Under the pieces are notes generated by a model. It was not told where the DNA came from. It did no database searches and was given only the letters and a program-made list of their open reading frames with translations. Shown one piece after another: positions 16,084 to 24,197 of a stretch of 64,000 bases of DNA. Origin of the DNA: Methylobacterium terrae (GTDB lineage Bacteria > Pseudomonadota > Alphaproteobacteria > Rhizobiales > Beijerinckiaceae); assembly GCF_003173755.1 (NCBI RefSeq), contig NZ_CP029553.1:5584001-5648000 (forward strand). The letters are read 5' to 3'. Every line of letters begins with the position of its first letter. The first letter of the stretch is position 1. The position numbers were made by a program, and so were the translations under genes.

Positions 16084-16362
16084 TTACGCTTCGCGGTCCA
16101 CGTAGGTCATCCATCCATCTAGGCCAGCGTATTCCTTCGCCATTCCGTCCAAGAGCACGATACGTTGCTTCTCAGACAGCCGATCCACAATCATCATCAA
16201 GAATGCCTGCTGACGGGGATGGTCGCTGTCCGACATAATCATGTCGTACACGTCGCGAAAGCCTTCATTCTTGGCTTCTGCGTTTCCTCGACTGGTGGTC
16301 ACTTGCGCGATGTCGTAGACTTGGCCCTTCAATGCTTCGTACAGGGGAATGTTTAGAGCCAT
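16084..16362 (-). CDS. Small hypothetical protein
   Basis: This 92-residue acidic protein begins MALNIPLYEALKGQVYDIAQ and contains EGFRDVYDMIMSDSDHPRQQ and MMIVDRLSEKQRIVLLDGMA. It is predicted all-helical and soluble. The frame stays open upstream to 16917, but that part is the shadow of the next gene, so the ATG at 16362 is chosen. It is the last gene of a run of element genes on the minus strand. No family is recognised. Confidence 0.6.
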   Translation of the reverse strand: MALNIPLYEALKGQVYDIAQVTTSRGNAEAKNEGFRDVYDMIMSDSDHPRQQAFLMMIVDRLSEKQRIVLLDGMAKEYAGLDGWMTYVDREA

Positions 16363-16409
16363 AGGACCTACCCGCACCAATACCTCGATGCAGGATCGCA
16401 CAACCTGGC

Positions 16410-16907
16410 CTAGGCGGCCAGGAGCGAGGCGAGGTAGTCCCGGAACCCGGTCGGGGTGAAGGTCACGCCACCAGGGAGGCGGGGGCCGGCGGCGCGGGCA
16501 TAGAGGTGCGCCAGCTTCCGCACCTCGGCTGGGTCCGTCACCTCCTGCCCGAGGTCGCGCGCGAGGCTGAGCCGCCAGGTGGTGGGGGTGTCGAGCTGGT
16601 CCCCGCGCCGGGCCGCGAGCCAGCTGAGGATGTCGGACACCCGGTAGACCAGGGGCGAGCCCGACGCGCGCCGGAACCAGGCGGAGGGTAGAGGAGCCGG
16701 TGTGAGGCGACGGTTGCGCCACACGTTCCAGGCCCCGGGGTCGGCCCCGATGGCGGTGGTGACGGCGGCGGAGGTGACCGGAGACCAGGAGAACACGCCC
16801 GGGAAGGTCACCTCGGAGGCCGCCGGCAGGTCCCTCAAGGGCGTCGCCGGCTTCCTCATAATAACCGCAGCGGGCCGCACTGAGCCGAAGCTGTTGTCCT
16901 GGATCAT
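16410..16907 (-). CDS. Putative DNA-binding protein of the integrated element
   Basis: This 165-residue protein has a central segment (WRNRRLTPAPLPSAWFRRAS, then SPLVYRVSDILSWLAARRG) that resembles excisionase/MerR-like DNA-binding proteins, where a basic helix is followed by a phrase such as YRVSDILSWL. The start at 16907 sits two bases after the stop of the HNH gene, with GGAGGATGAG as ribosome site inside that gene's end, so the two are translationally coupled. The role is unknown. Confidence 0.6.
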   Translation of the reverse strand: MIQDNSFGSVRPAAVIMRKPATPLRDLPAASEVTFPGVFSWSPVTSAAVTTAIGADPGAWNVWRNRRLTPAPLPSAWFRRASGSPLVYRVSDILSWLAARRGDQLDTPTTWRLSLARDLGQEVTDPAEVRKLAHLYARAAGPRLPGGVTFTPTGFRDYLASLLAA

Positions 16908-16909
16908 TA

Positions 16910-17587
16910 CTACTCATCCTCCAGCAGTTCGGGGTTATTCTGCCTCCAACTCAGGTAACCGGACCACGCTGCCTGTGTTAGCGATAAATCAAGTCCGTAC
17001 TCTTCCGAGGCAGCGCTTGGCCCAAGCTCCACAAGCGGTTGATGTTCTATCAGCTTCTCGCACACCTCTGCGAAGCTCATCCCTGTACCAGAAGTAGCCG
17101 CCTCAACGGCCGGGGCCTTGTCTAGAATTGATGTGGCATTACTCTTCATATCCACAAGTTCTCGTTTGGACACCACGCCTTTGAGCTGGTTGGGGGAAGG
17201 TCCTTTCACAGTCACATGGTAGGGAGAAACGCACCGGGGATTGACGCAACGGTCAAGCGCCGGCACGTCGTTGATCGGCGTGCAGGTGATAATAGAGTAT
17301 ATAGCCCGGTGCGCCGCAACTTTGCCACCGTATTTCGGGTCATGAACTTGAGGCAGAGCGCGATCTGCTTGGTGACATCCCGCAAAATTGCGGTGACCGC
17401 TGTATGTGTCAGAAACTTTGTACGGTCTGTACCTCAATTTGGCCTGCTTGGTGAAGCCGGTCCACTCCCAGCACTCCACCTTCTTCGAGCCCCGGACAGT
17501 GATTTTTTTCCTGATCCGCTCCGGCAAGTCGTTGAATTTGTACGATTTTATGAGCGGATCGATCGATTTTTCTGGGTGGGGGTACAT
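16910..17587 (-). CDS. HNH-type nuclease-like protein
   Basis: This 225-residue protein has the layout of HNH_3-type homing or element nucleases: VECWEWTGFTKQ, then KVAAHRAIYSIIT, then ALDRCVNPRCVSPYHVTVKG. The last motif corresponds to the family's H-x-C-x-N-x2-C-x-NP-x-HL, but the first His is Asp-Arg and NP is SP. The metal site may therefore be altered. The C-terminal 80 residues are acidic and unrecognised. A ribosome site AAGGAA precedes ATG 17587, a TATATA -10 box lies further upstream, and a perfect 19-bp palindrome sits at 17,622-17,640. It overlaps no gene upstream, so this is probably the first gene of a two- or three-gene unit. Confidence 0.6.
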   Translation of the reverse strand: MYPHPEKSIDPLIKSYKFNDLPERIRKKITVRGSKKVECWEWTGFTKQAKLRYRPYKVSDTYSGHRNFAGCHQADRALPQVHDPKYGGKVAAHRAIYSIITCTPINDVPALDRCVNPRCVSPYHVTVKGPSPNQLKGVVSKRELVDMKSNATSILDKAPAVEAATSGTGMSFAEVCEKLIEHQPLVELGPSAASEEYGLDLSLTQAAWSGYLSWRQNNPELLEDE

Positions 17588-17621
17588 GCCATTTCCTTCT
17601 TATATATTTTTGTACATCCCA

Positions 17622-17640
17622 GGGATGTACGAGTTTTCCC
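17622..17640. promoter_or_regulatory. Perfect 19-bp palindrome upstream of HNH gene
   Basis: GTACATCCC (17622-17630) and GGGATGTAC (17632-17640) flank a single central A. The site is 35-53 bp before the ATG at 17587, next to a TATATA-type -10 box read on the minus strand. It would overlap the -35 region, the classic place for a repressor. The small HTH proteins in the same element are candidates to bind it. Confidence 0.65.
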
Positions 17641-17774
17641 CATAAGCTGACTTACCCTTCCCCCCACCCCTATTAGAGAGGAGAAAAGAGAAGAAAGAAG
17701 TAAGATATATCTTATTTTTCAGTTTCTTAGATCGTGAACCCCCACCCATAAATCGCGTGCGCTAGCCGAGCCAC
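17641..17774. other. AT-rich intergenic stretch
   Basis: This polypurine/AT-rich stretch lies between the palindrome and the next gene's stop and holds no gene. It contains repeated GAAAAGAGAAG-like tracts. It is probably part of the promoter and terminator region. Confidence 0.4.
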
Positions 17775-18203
17775 CTACGGTCCCGCAGCCGCCCCCGCGC
17801 GCTTCTGGTCGAGCATGCGTAGGTGACGCCGTTTCTCCGCTCGCCAGAGCCGCGCGACCCTCCGGGTCAATACGTAAAGTTCGCTGTCTCTAGGCGCATA
17901 GTCGATTACAAAATCCATGAATGCGGGAGACATGCCTGTAAGATCTGCGTAATGCTTAGGCGGGAAAAGTCCAAACTTATCTCTATGATAGTAAATTGCA
18001 CCAAGCGAAGATAGTATCATGCGGGACTGCCATCGATTTTTTAGTTCAAATTTTGCATATTTTGTCATTCTACCAAGTATAAGAGCACTACAACGATCGA
18101 CATTTATGAAAGCTTCCGAGGATTCTGTGAGTGGCGCGTCTGGTCCCCGTAGACTATAACCGGTCTGTAGAGAAGGAAGGCGGCTTGAACGCTTAGCGGC
18201 CAT
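17775..18203 (-). CDS. Hypothetical protein of the integrated element
   Basis: This 142-residue basic protein begins MAAKRSSRLPSLQTGYSLRG. GGGAGGA in front of the ATG at 18203 supports the start. It contains FELKNRWQSRMILSSLGAIY and LTRRVARLWRAEKRRHLRML. It may bind nucleic acid, judging from charge only. It overlaps the 3' end of the HTH gene upstream by 11 bases, so the two are likely coupled. Codons in the middle part are AT-rich. No family is recognised. Confidence 0.6.
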   Translation of the reverse strand: MAAKRSSRLPSLQTGYSLRGPDAPLTESSEAFINVDRCSALILGRMTKYAKFELKNRWQSRMILSSLGAIYYHRDKFGLFPPKHYADLTGMSPAFMDFVIDYAPRDSELYVLTRRVARLWRAEKRRHLRMLDQKRAGAAAGP

Positions 18204-18363
18204 GGGTTTGTCCTCCCGACAGCAGGCGATTGAGCGCGTCCACGGGGATCAGAACCTTGCGTCCAACGGTCACTCGAGGAAGGTGCTGATCGATGAACCG
18301 AAGGCTCCAGCCGGTCCGATCGCGAACTTGCTGCCTGGTCAGGAAGTTGTTGAGCGCGTCCAC
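18193..18363 (-). CDS. Excisionase/MerR-like small helix-turn-helix protein
   Basis: This 56-residue protein has the pattern LTRQQVRDRTGWSLRFIDQH, then RVTVGRKVLIPVDALNRLL, which is the HTH_17 excisionase form. The GTG at 18363 is chosen because AGGAG lies 9 bases upstream; a longer frame starts at a GTG at 18411. It probably acts as a recombination directionality factor or small regulator for the integrase of this element. Confidence 0.75.
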   Translation of the reverse strand: MDALNNFLTRQQVRDRTGWSLRFIDQHLPRVTVGRKVLIPVDALNRLLSGGQTHGR

Positions 18364-18558
18364 GAAGAATTTCTCCTGTTCCGAATGACACCGACGTATG
18401 CGTCGATGCACTCAGATTCCAGAGAATGCACTTCAGGCTTCCCGGGGAAATCAGGGGAAGCCTCCGTGAACTCCAATGCGTTTGGCGACAACGTCGGCAC
18501 TGCCCGAACTGGGACCCTGCCCTCGGCAGAGCACCCGACGTTGCTGCACCGCCGCCGA

Positions 18559-18831
18559 TCACAGGCCTATGCCTCGCCGTAGCCGCTCTATCGCAGCCTC
18601 GAGCGGCGACCCTCGCTCGTCCTCGCCCATAATCATCCTCCTTTCCGGGGAGCTTTGCTTTTGCGCGAGTTGGGGGGCGGGCATGGGCCTGACGACCGCA
18701 TCGTGGGCCGTGGGCGCCCGTTGGGGCTCAGGATGCGGTATGGGCGCCGAACCGGCGCCGGGCTCCACGGGCCGCCTGAGCCCGTGCATTGGCCGCCGTG
18801 AACGCGACCGCGAATTTCTCGCCGCCGCCAA
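18559..18831 (-). CDS. Doubtful small hypothetical protein
   Basis: This 90-residue frame lies 11 bases downstream of the AlpA-like gene. The Arg/Pro/Ala-rich N-terminal half looks noncoding, while the end (GEDERGSPLEAAIERLRRGI) resembles a real small helix. If real, translation may begin at the internal ATG near 18633. It is listed with low confidence because the flanking genes are tightly spaced. Confidence 0.3.
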   Translation of the reverse strand: MAAARNSRSRSRRPMHGLRRPVEPGAGSAPIPHPEPQRAPTAHDAVVRPMPAPQLAQKQSSPERRMIMGEDERGSPLEAAIERLRRGIGL

Positions 18832-18842
18832 GATGTGGACGT

Positions 18843-19058
18843 TCAGCCGCCACAGCGCCGGCTATTGATCCACTCGTCCAGGTCATCGCGCCGAATGCCG
18901 ATACGGCGCTCGCTCAGGCGCAGGATGCGCGGGCCGCACCCCGCCTTGACCAGCCTGCGCATGGTCGAGACGGAGAGATTGGCGGCCTCGCACGCGGCGT
19001 TGAAGTTGATGACAGGGGCGTTCGGGCGCGCTTCGCCCGCCGGTACGGTATGCGGCAC
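18843..19058 (-). CDS. AlpA-type phage transcriptional regulator
   Basis: This 71-residue protein has an excisionase-like DNA-binding domain: FNAACEAANLSVSTMRRLVK, then GPRILRLSERRIGIRRDDLD, then EWINSR. AlpA-family proteins usually activate the adjacent integrase or excision genes. The GTG at 19058 is chosen because GGAGA precedes it by 7 bases; the open frame extends to 19130. It sits just downstream of the integrase on the same strand, which fits that role. Confidence 0.78.
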   Translation of the reverse strand: MPHTVPAGEARPNAPVINFNAACEAANLSVSTMRRLVKAGCGPRILRLSERRIGIRRDDLDEWINSRRCGG

Positions 19059-19331
19059 GGCATGTCTCCAGCGTTGGAAGAAGCTGGGGATCGGTCTGCC
19101 GGGATCAGCAGCCTCTAATCTGACCCGCACCCAGCGTGCGCGCCCAAATTGTGATTGCGAGCTTGAACTGAGGCGACACTAGACAACCAAAAGCGGTCAC
19201 GCAAGCTTATAAGCTGCCACCAGATGTCATTTCTGGTCCAGGCACATCCTTACGATGTGCTGTTCTGCGACTAGACATCCATTGCCGTTGAGAGTGGCTC
19301 TGCCATTGTGGCCCAGCACATCCCCGGCTGT

Positions 19332-19354
19332 GTGCCGGTGGTCCCCACCGGCAC
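19332..19354. terminator. Strong hairpin downstream of integrase
   Basis: GTGCCGGTGG (19332-19341) and CCACCGGCAC (19345-19354) form a perfect 10-bp stem with a 3-base loop, 15 bases after the integrase stop. A T-rich tract on the minus strand precedes rather than follows it, so it is not a standard intrinsic terminator. It could protect the mRNA end. Confidence 0.5.
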
Positions 19355-19369
19355 GACCTGAGAAAAAAT

Positions 19370-20587
19370 TTAAGCGCTCGCTTGGGGAGGAGCCTCCTCC
19401 CGCATCTCGCAAAGGCCAGCCACATGGGCGGCCCATAGGTCCAGGGCTGCCCGCTTTTCAACCGCGTAGGACGCTCTGTTGTAGACGCCCGCGACACCGG
19501 CCCGGGCCCCGGAGACGTGGTTCAGGATTGCCTCGATGATGTGCGGCGCGACCCCGAGCCGATCCGCCATCATCGTCGCGGCCGTCCGGCGCAGGTCGTG
19601 CAGGGTCCAGGGCGCCAGCGGCGTCCCCGCCTCCGTGAGCCGGCTGTCCAGCGCATTCTTGGCTCGTGACCAGCCGGAGAAGCCACCGGCCCCCTCACCA
19701 AAGACGAGCGAGCGGCCCTCGAGGCGTGGCGCCTCTCGCAGGATTGCCACCGCGGGAGCCGAGAGCGGAACAAGGTGCTCTCGATGGTTCTTCGCCCGGG
19801 CAGCGGGCAGGGTCCACAGGGCGGCGTCCAGATCCAGCTCCGTCTCAGCCATCCCGCCCACCTCCTCCCGGCGCTGGGCCGTAAGGATCAGCATTCGGAC
19901 GATGCGCCCATAGGCATCGTTGCGGCATGTCCCCCAGATCGCCTTCAGCTCGGCGTCGCTCAGGACACGCTCGCGCGTCTTCTCCTCGGCAGGCTTGTGG
20001 GTCCCGACTACCGGGTTGGCTTCCGTCAGCCCCTCCCCAATCGCCCACGCGAAGAGCGCCGAGAGAGCCGACCGGCTCCGGTTCGCGGACACCCCACCGC
20101 TGCTGTCGCGCAACTCCGTAAGCCTGGTGGCCACGTCGGCCCGCCGCACCTTATGCAACGGGAGGCCCCGCAGGGGCGCCCAATGCTTTGTCAGGTGGAG
20201 CTTGGTCTGATAGAATGTCCCGGGCTTCTGCCGGACCTCGCAGTGCTTCAGGTAGGCATCTGCAACGCTGCCGAGCGTGACAGCGGCAGCCTTTTTCGCG
20301 GCAGCCTTCTCGGCGTGCGGGTCGTTGCCGGTCAGGGCGTTGGCGAGAAGCGTCCGGGCCTGTCGCCGGGCCTCATCGACGCTAAGGGTGTCCACTGCAC
20401 CGATGCTGAGCTTCTTCGTAGCTCGCTGCCCAGGCACCCGGTACTGGACGACGTAGCGGCGGCTTCCCCCGGCACTGGCGCGGACGCCGAAGCCCTTGAC
20501 CTCTGCATCCCACAGGAACGCCTCAAGCTTGCCGGGCGGGACCGTCAGGGCGGCGACGGTCTGGCGGGTGAGGCGCTGCGCAGTCAT
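19370..20587 (-). CDS. Tyrosine-recombinase integrase of the island
   Basis: This 405-residue integrase has an N-terminal DUF4102-type arm-binding domain (MTAQRLTRQTVAALTVPPGK, then AFLWDAEVKGFGVRASAGG), a core-binding SAM-like domain (about 110-200) and a C-terminal catalytic domain. The catalytic residues are all present: Arg in LILTAQRREEVGG, His and Arg in WTLHDLRRTAATMM, His in ILNHVSGAR and Tyr in GVYNRASYAV. It is of the P4/CP4 type that uses tRNA 3' ends. It lies about 140 bp from the tRNA-Pro half-gene at 20,731-20,775, which is therefore the attachment site. Confidence 0.95.
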   Translation of the reverse strand: MTAQRLTRQTVAALTVPPGKLEAFLWDAEVKGFGVRASAGGSRRYVVQYRVPGQRATKKLSIGAVDTLSVDEARRQARTLLANALTGNDPHAEKAAAKKAAAVTLGSVADAYLKHCEVRQKPGTFYQTKLHLTKHWAPLRGLPLHKVRRADVATRLTELRDSSGGVSANRSRSALSALFAWAIGEGLTEANPVVGTHKPAEEKTRERVLSDAELKAIWGTCRNDAYGRIVRMLILTAQRREEVGGMAETELDLDAALWTLPAARAKNHREHLVPLSAPAVAILREAPRLEGRSLVFGEGAGGFSGWSRAKNALDSRLTEAGTPLAPWTLHDLRRTAATMMADRLGVAPHIIEAILNHVSGARAGVAGVYNRASYAVEKRAALDLWAAHVAGLCEMREEAPPQASA

Positions 20588-20730
20588 TTTCCGGAAGCCA
20601 ATCGGAAGCCACAGACCCGAATGCCTGTGGAATCAGGATACCGTTTCTGCGCTCTAAAAACTAGAGGTTCAGAGGGAAAATGACGCCGCTTGATGGCTTC
20701 CGGACACTTCTGAAAGCTCATCCTCGAAGA

Positions 20731-20775
20731 CTGGGGGACTAGGGGTCGGAGGTTCGAATCCTCTCGCTCCGACCA
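20731..20775 (+). pseudogene. 3' half of a tRNA-Pro gene (attachment site)
   Basis: Reading 5' to 3' there is an anticodon loop CTGGGGG (anticodon GGG, proline), an anticodon 3' stem ACTAG, a variable GGGTC, a T-arm GGAGG-TTCGAAT-CCTCT, an acceptor 3' strand CGCTCCG, a discriminator A and CCA. The upstream bases do not pair: the expected acceptor CGGAGCG, D-arm and 5' anticodon stem are all missing. It is therefore a partial copy left by site-specific integration into the anticodon/T-arm region. The complete gene should lie at the other end of the element, left of position 1. Confidence 0.85.
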
Positions 20776-21197
20776 TTCACATCAAGCATTGAGGCTTGGT
20801 TCTCGAGGGTGCCGGACCCTCGGCTTCCAAAACGGTTTGCAAGGTTCAGCGCTCCGAACGGGGCGCTTTTCGCGTTTGCGGGCCCGCCAGGCCGCCTTCC
20901 GGTGCTCGAAGAGCGGAAGACTCGAACAGCAGCAGACCTGCGCAGCCGCTGACGCAGAGGCCGGCCGCCTCGCCGAGGTGCCTCCCCCCGAGCGCCCTAG
21001 CCGATCCTGCTCCGGCAGGAGGTGGGAGCGTGGTATCGTCCTCACCCTGAATCGCGTGCTGGGTGCCCACGCACGACCTCTGGCAGGCCGGACGACCGGG
21101 TCACCCCGCCACGGCGCGCTGAAGCGGCAGGACCCTGGCAGGCGGGCCGAGGAAGGCCGGAACGAGTCGCGGAACCGCAAGGAAACGGTCTGGCGGG
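20776..21197. other. Chromosomal intergenic region after the island
   Basis: No CDS is convincing here; several frames are Arg/Ala/Pro-rich shadows. It contains a small hairpin (CGAGGGT 20804-20810, ACCCTCG 20816-20822) and the terminator listed next. The remainder to 21197 appears to be spacer between the tRNA locus and the chemoreceptor gene. Confidence 0.5.
20848..20870 (+). terminator. Intrinsic terminator, probably of the original tRNA-Pro gene
   Basis: AGCGCTCC (20848-20855) pairs with GGGGCGCT (20860-20867) around GAAC, with one wobble pair, and is followed by TTT (after the T of the stem, TTTT). It lies 73 bp after the CCA of the tRNA remnant, in the right orientation. It supports the view that chromosome resumes at 20,776. 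Confidence 0.65.
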
Positions 21198-22679
21198 CTA
21201 TGCAACGGCTTGCGAGACCGTTCGCACCTGCAGGGTGGCGCGCTCGACCTGTGCGACGGCACCGGCGATGGCGCCCACCCCCGTGGAGATCTCCTGGGCA
21301 CCACGAGAGGCCGTCTGCATCGATCCCGACATCTCCCGCGTCACCACGGCCTGCTCCTCGACTGCGGCCGCGATCGCCGCGGAGACCGCGTTCAGCTGCC
21401 GAATGGTCTCCTGGATCGTGCCGATGGCGAGGACGGCCTCGCCGGTGGCCGCGCGCGTGGCGTCGATCTGGGTGCGGATCCCTTCGGTCGCCCTGGCCGT
21501 CTGACCGGCCAGGGCCTTGACCTCGGCGGCGACGACGGAGAAGCCCTTGCCGGCCGGTCCGGCTCGTGCCGCCTCGATGGTCGCGTTGAGCGCCAGCAGG
21601 TTCGTCTGCTCGGCGATGGTCTGGATCAGGCTGACCACCTCGCCGATCTGCTGCGCCTGGCTGCTCAGGCCGGCGACGATCGCGCTGGTGTTCTGCGCCT
21701 GCGTCACGGCCGCCTGCGAGATCGCGGCGGCATGGGTGACCTGGTGGCTGATCTCGGCGACGGAGGCGGCCAGTTCCTCCGCTCCGGCCGCCACGGCCTG
21801 GATGTCGCCCGAAACGCGCGCGACGGCAGTGGCGGCCCGGCCGCTCTGCTCGGTGACGCCGCTCACCGCATTGCCGATGACGGCGAGATCGCCGGCGATC
21901 ACGCGACCCGCCTCGGCGCGACGTTGCCGCTCACGGACCCGAGAGGTGACGTCGGTGGCGAACTTCACGACGCGCAGGACCCTGCCATGTGGATCGAGGA
22001 TGGGGTTGTAGGTCGCCTGGATCCAGACTTCGCGCCGATCCTTGCCGAGGCGCCGATACTCGGCCGCTTGAAACTCGCCCGCCCGCAGGGCCGCCCAGAA
22101 CTCCCGGTAGGCGGGCGTGTCCCACTCGGCGGGATCCACGAACACGTGGTGATGCAATCCGCGAACGTCCTCGAGGCGGTAGCCCAGGGCGTCGAGGAAG
22201 TTCCGGTTGGCGTCCTCGATCGTCCCGTCGGGGGCAAAGGTGATCACGGCCTGGGACCGGTCGAGGGCAGCCAACCGTCCCTCCGCTTCGAGGGCGCGCA
22301 GCTTCCATTCCGTCACGTCCGTCGCGAGCGTGACGATCCTGGTGATGCGCCCGCTCCGGCCGCGCACCGGCGTGTAGCTCGCCTGGAGCCACACCTCGCG
22401 GTCTCCCCTCGCGAGGCGCAGGACCTCCGCCTTGTGGGACCGGCCATCGCGCAGCGTATCCCAGAACGCCCGATAGGCCGCCGTCTCCCGCTCGAAAACG
22501 GGCACGAACATGCAGTGGTTCATGCCTTTTATTTCGAATAATTGATATTCCATTATTTCCAGAAATTTGTCGTTCGCGGAAACGATCGTTCCATCCGGAT
22601 CGAACTCGATGATTGCTTGAGACCGGTGAATGGCGCGGAGCGTGGAAGGCGCGACGAAGCCATCGAGGTTGAACAACAT
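21198..22679 (-). CDS. Soluble chemoreceptor with two PAS domains
   Basis: This 493-residue methyl-accepting chemotaxis-type protein has no membrane segment. Two PAS/PAC modules come first (about 12-130 and 135-250, each with [11 protein letters not shown] or [15 protein letters not shown] cores). They may bind FAD or heme and sense redox or oxygen; this is inference. The signalling domain (about 260-493) carries the conserved hairpin tip ([18 protein letters not shown], then [20 protein letters not shown]). The layout resembles Aer-like or BdlA-type receptors that act in the cytoplasm. GAGGACGGAG before the ATG at 22679 supports the start. No che genes are adjacent, so it is an orphan receptor. 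Confidence 0.92.
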   Translation of the reverse strand: MLFNLDGFVAPSTLRAIHRSQAIIEFDPDGTIVSANDKFLEIMEYQLFEIKGMNHCMFVPVFERETAAYRAFWDTLRDGRSHKAEVLRLARGDREVWLQASYTPVRGRSGRITRIVTLATDVTEWKLRALEAEGRLAALDRSQAVITFAPDGTIEDANRNFLDALGYRLEDVRGLHHHVFVDPAEWDTPAYREFWAALRAGEFQAAEYRRLGKDRREVWIQATYNPILDPHGRVLRVVKFATDVTSRVRERQRRAEAGRVIAGDLAVIGNAVSGVTEQSGRAATAVARVSGDIQAVAAGAEELAASVAEISHQVTHAAAISQAAVTQAQNTSAIVAGLSSQAQQIGEVVSLIQTIAEQTNLLALNATIEAARAGPAGKGFSVVAAEVKALAGQTARATEGIRTQIDATRAATGEAVLAIGTIQETIRQLNAVSAAIAAAVEEQAVVTREMSGSMQTASRGAQEISTGVGAIAGAVAQVERATLQVRTVSQAVA

Positions 22680-22851
22680 GCCAGCTCCGTCCTCATGACC
22701 GGCGCGGCGGATCCCTGCATCCGGTATCGTTGTGACCGAAGGGCATTGATGGTTTTTAATGATGATAAAAAGATTTAAATTCGATCATCGCAAATTTTGC
22801 ATCGCGTTTCGCGATCATGATATTCCGATGATCGAGCGCCCCCTGTCGCCG

Positions 22852-23904
22852 TCATCGCCGGCGCGTGTCCGTGGGCGTGCAGCCGAAGCGCTTGCGGTAG
22901 CGCTGGGTGAAGTCGCTGATATGCACGAAGCCCCAGCGACGCGCCACATCGGCGATCGATCGATCCGCATCGGCGTGGGAGCGAAGGTCCCCGTGGACCC
23001 GCTGCAGGCGCCTCTCGACGATGAAGCCCAGGGGCGTCGTGCCCAGCTCGCGCTTGAAGGAATTCTGGAGCGTTCGCACGCTGACGCCGGCGGCCGCCGC
23101 GATGTCGGCGAGCCTCAGGGGCTGCGCGAGATGGGCATCGATGAACGCCATGGCATCGCGCAATTGTGCCGACGAGGCCTTGAGGCTGTAGGATTCCGGC
23201 GCGGGCTGCCGACGAGGCCAGCACGACAGGAGCTGGTAGCTGACGATCTCTTCAAACAGCGTGAAGAACAGGTCGTGCCCTGGATCAACCTGCTGCAGTC
23301 GCCTGTGCAACCGCCGGAAGCACAGCAGGAAGGATTGCATGGCGAGCGTATCGACGGGCGCGACGGGTTCCAGGTCGGGGAACGCGGCATCGTCCTCGGC
23401 TTAGAGGGCCCGATGGCTGGCCAGGAGGGCGGACCGCGTGATCGTTCCGCTGATCGCCGCGAAATGGGCCGACGCCTCTTCGTTGCGCATGTCCTCGAAG
23501 GCGACGAACATGGCTTGGCCGGGATATCCGAGATGCTCGCTCGTCCGGCTCCGCCGGGTCATCCGGCCGCTGGTCACGAAGCGGATCGTGAACAGGTCGG
23601 CCTCGAGCTTCGGCACCGTGACGAAGCCCGTCCTCGTCTGCGTGAGCCACAGGCTCATCGAACGGCTTTGTCCACCCTCGACGGCCAGGTGTGGGCGTGT
23701 CTTGCGAAGAGCGTGGAAATCGACCGCGATACCGCCATGCTCGTTCAAAATCTCGAATGCTCGCGCGCTGTTCGATTGATGAGAAAAATAAGACTGCGGA
23801 CGCCACGGGACGGATTTTTTTGCATCTCCCGACATCCGCATCATGCTCTCACTGCAGAACGACCAGTCCATGCATAAATTACAGTATCGATTTGTCTGTT
23901 GCAA
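22852..23904 (-). pseudogene. AraC-family regulator interrupted by an in-frame stop
   Basis: Two pieces lie in the same minus-strand frame. Positions 23,904 to 23,401 encode the N-terminal AraC-binding-like region (LWLTQTRTGFVTVPKLEADL, ending ALLASHRAL). A TAA at 23,401-23,403 follows, and the frame continues AEDDAAFPDLEPVAPVDTLA into a complete C-terminal double HTH (QPLRLADIAAAAGVSVRTLQ, then SIADVARRWGFVHISDFTQR). Together they give the length of a normal AraC_binding_2 regulator. One base change explains the break. The downstream piece has its own ATG at 23,340, so a truncated DNA-binding protein might still be made. The real start may be an internal ATG near 23,835. Confidence 0.8.
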
Positions 23905-24197
23905 GCCAATAAATCTGAATATATTCCTTTATTGAAGAAAATTTCGTAGATTTTTGATATTCGGAGTGTGTTTCAAGCGCGAGTTCATCGGCCGGCGAGG
24001 CGTCGTCTCCGACGACATGGATCGCGTTGCGACGGGAAGAGCGGGACAGGCTGGAATCGGCCCCGAGGCCGATCACCGCCGTCCCCGGCAATCCCGGCGC
24101 TCGTCCCGGCGCTCGCCGGGGCTTTTCGCGAGGACCGCGAGGCCGGGCGCTTCGGCCGGCTCGCGGCACGGGGGCGTTCGTGCGACAAGCCCGGGCC
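23905..24197. other. Intergenic region between AraC pseudogene and methyltransferase
   Basis: This stretch is AT-rich near 23,905-23,970 and GC-rich after. The divergent arrangement makes promoters for both sides likely. The long minus-strand frame here (23,985-26,495) is a shadow. Confidence 0.4.

Noticed and set aside
15889..16122. Plus-strand frame of 77 codons upstream of the serine recombinase
   Set aside because: No motif or ribosome site, and its codon usage fits neither the GC-rich nor the AT-rich genes nearby. It may be a chance frame in an AT-richer gap.
20699..20775. A complete tRNA gene at the island boundary
   Set aside because: The 5' acceptor strand, D-arm and 5' anticodon stem do not pair with the 3' half, so only the 3' half of tRNA-Pro is present.
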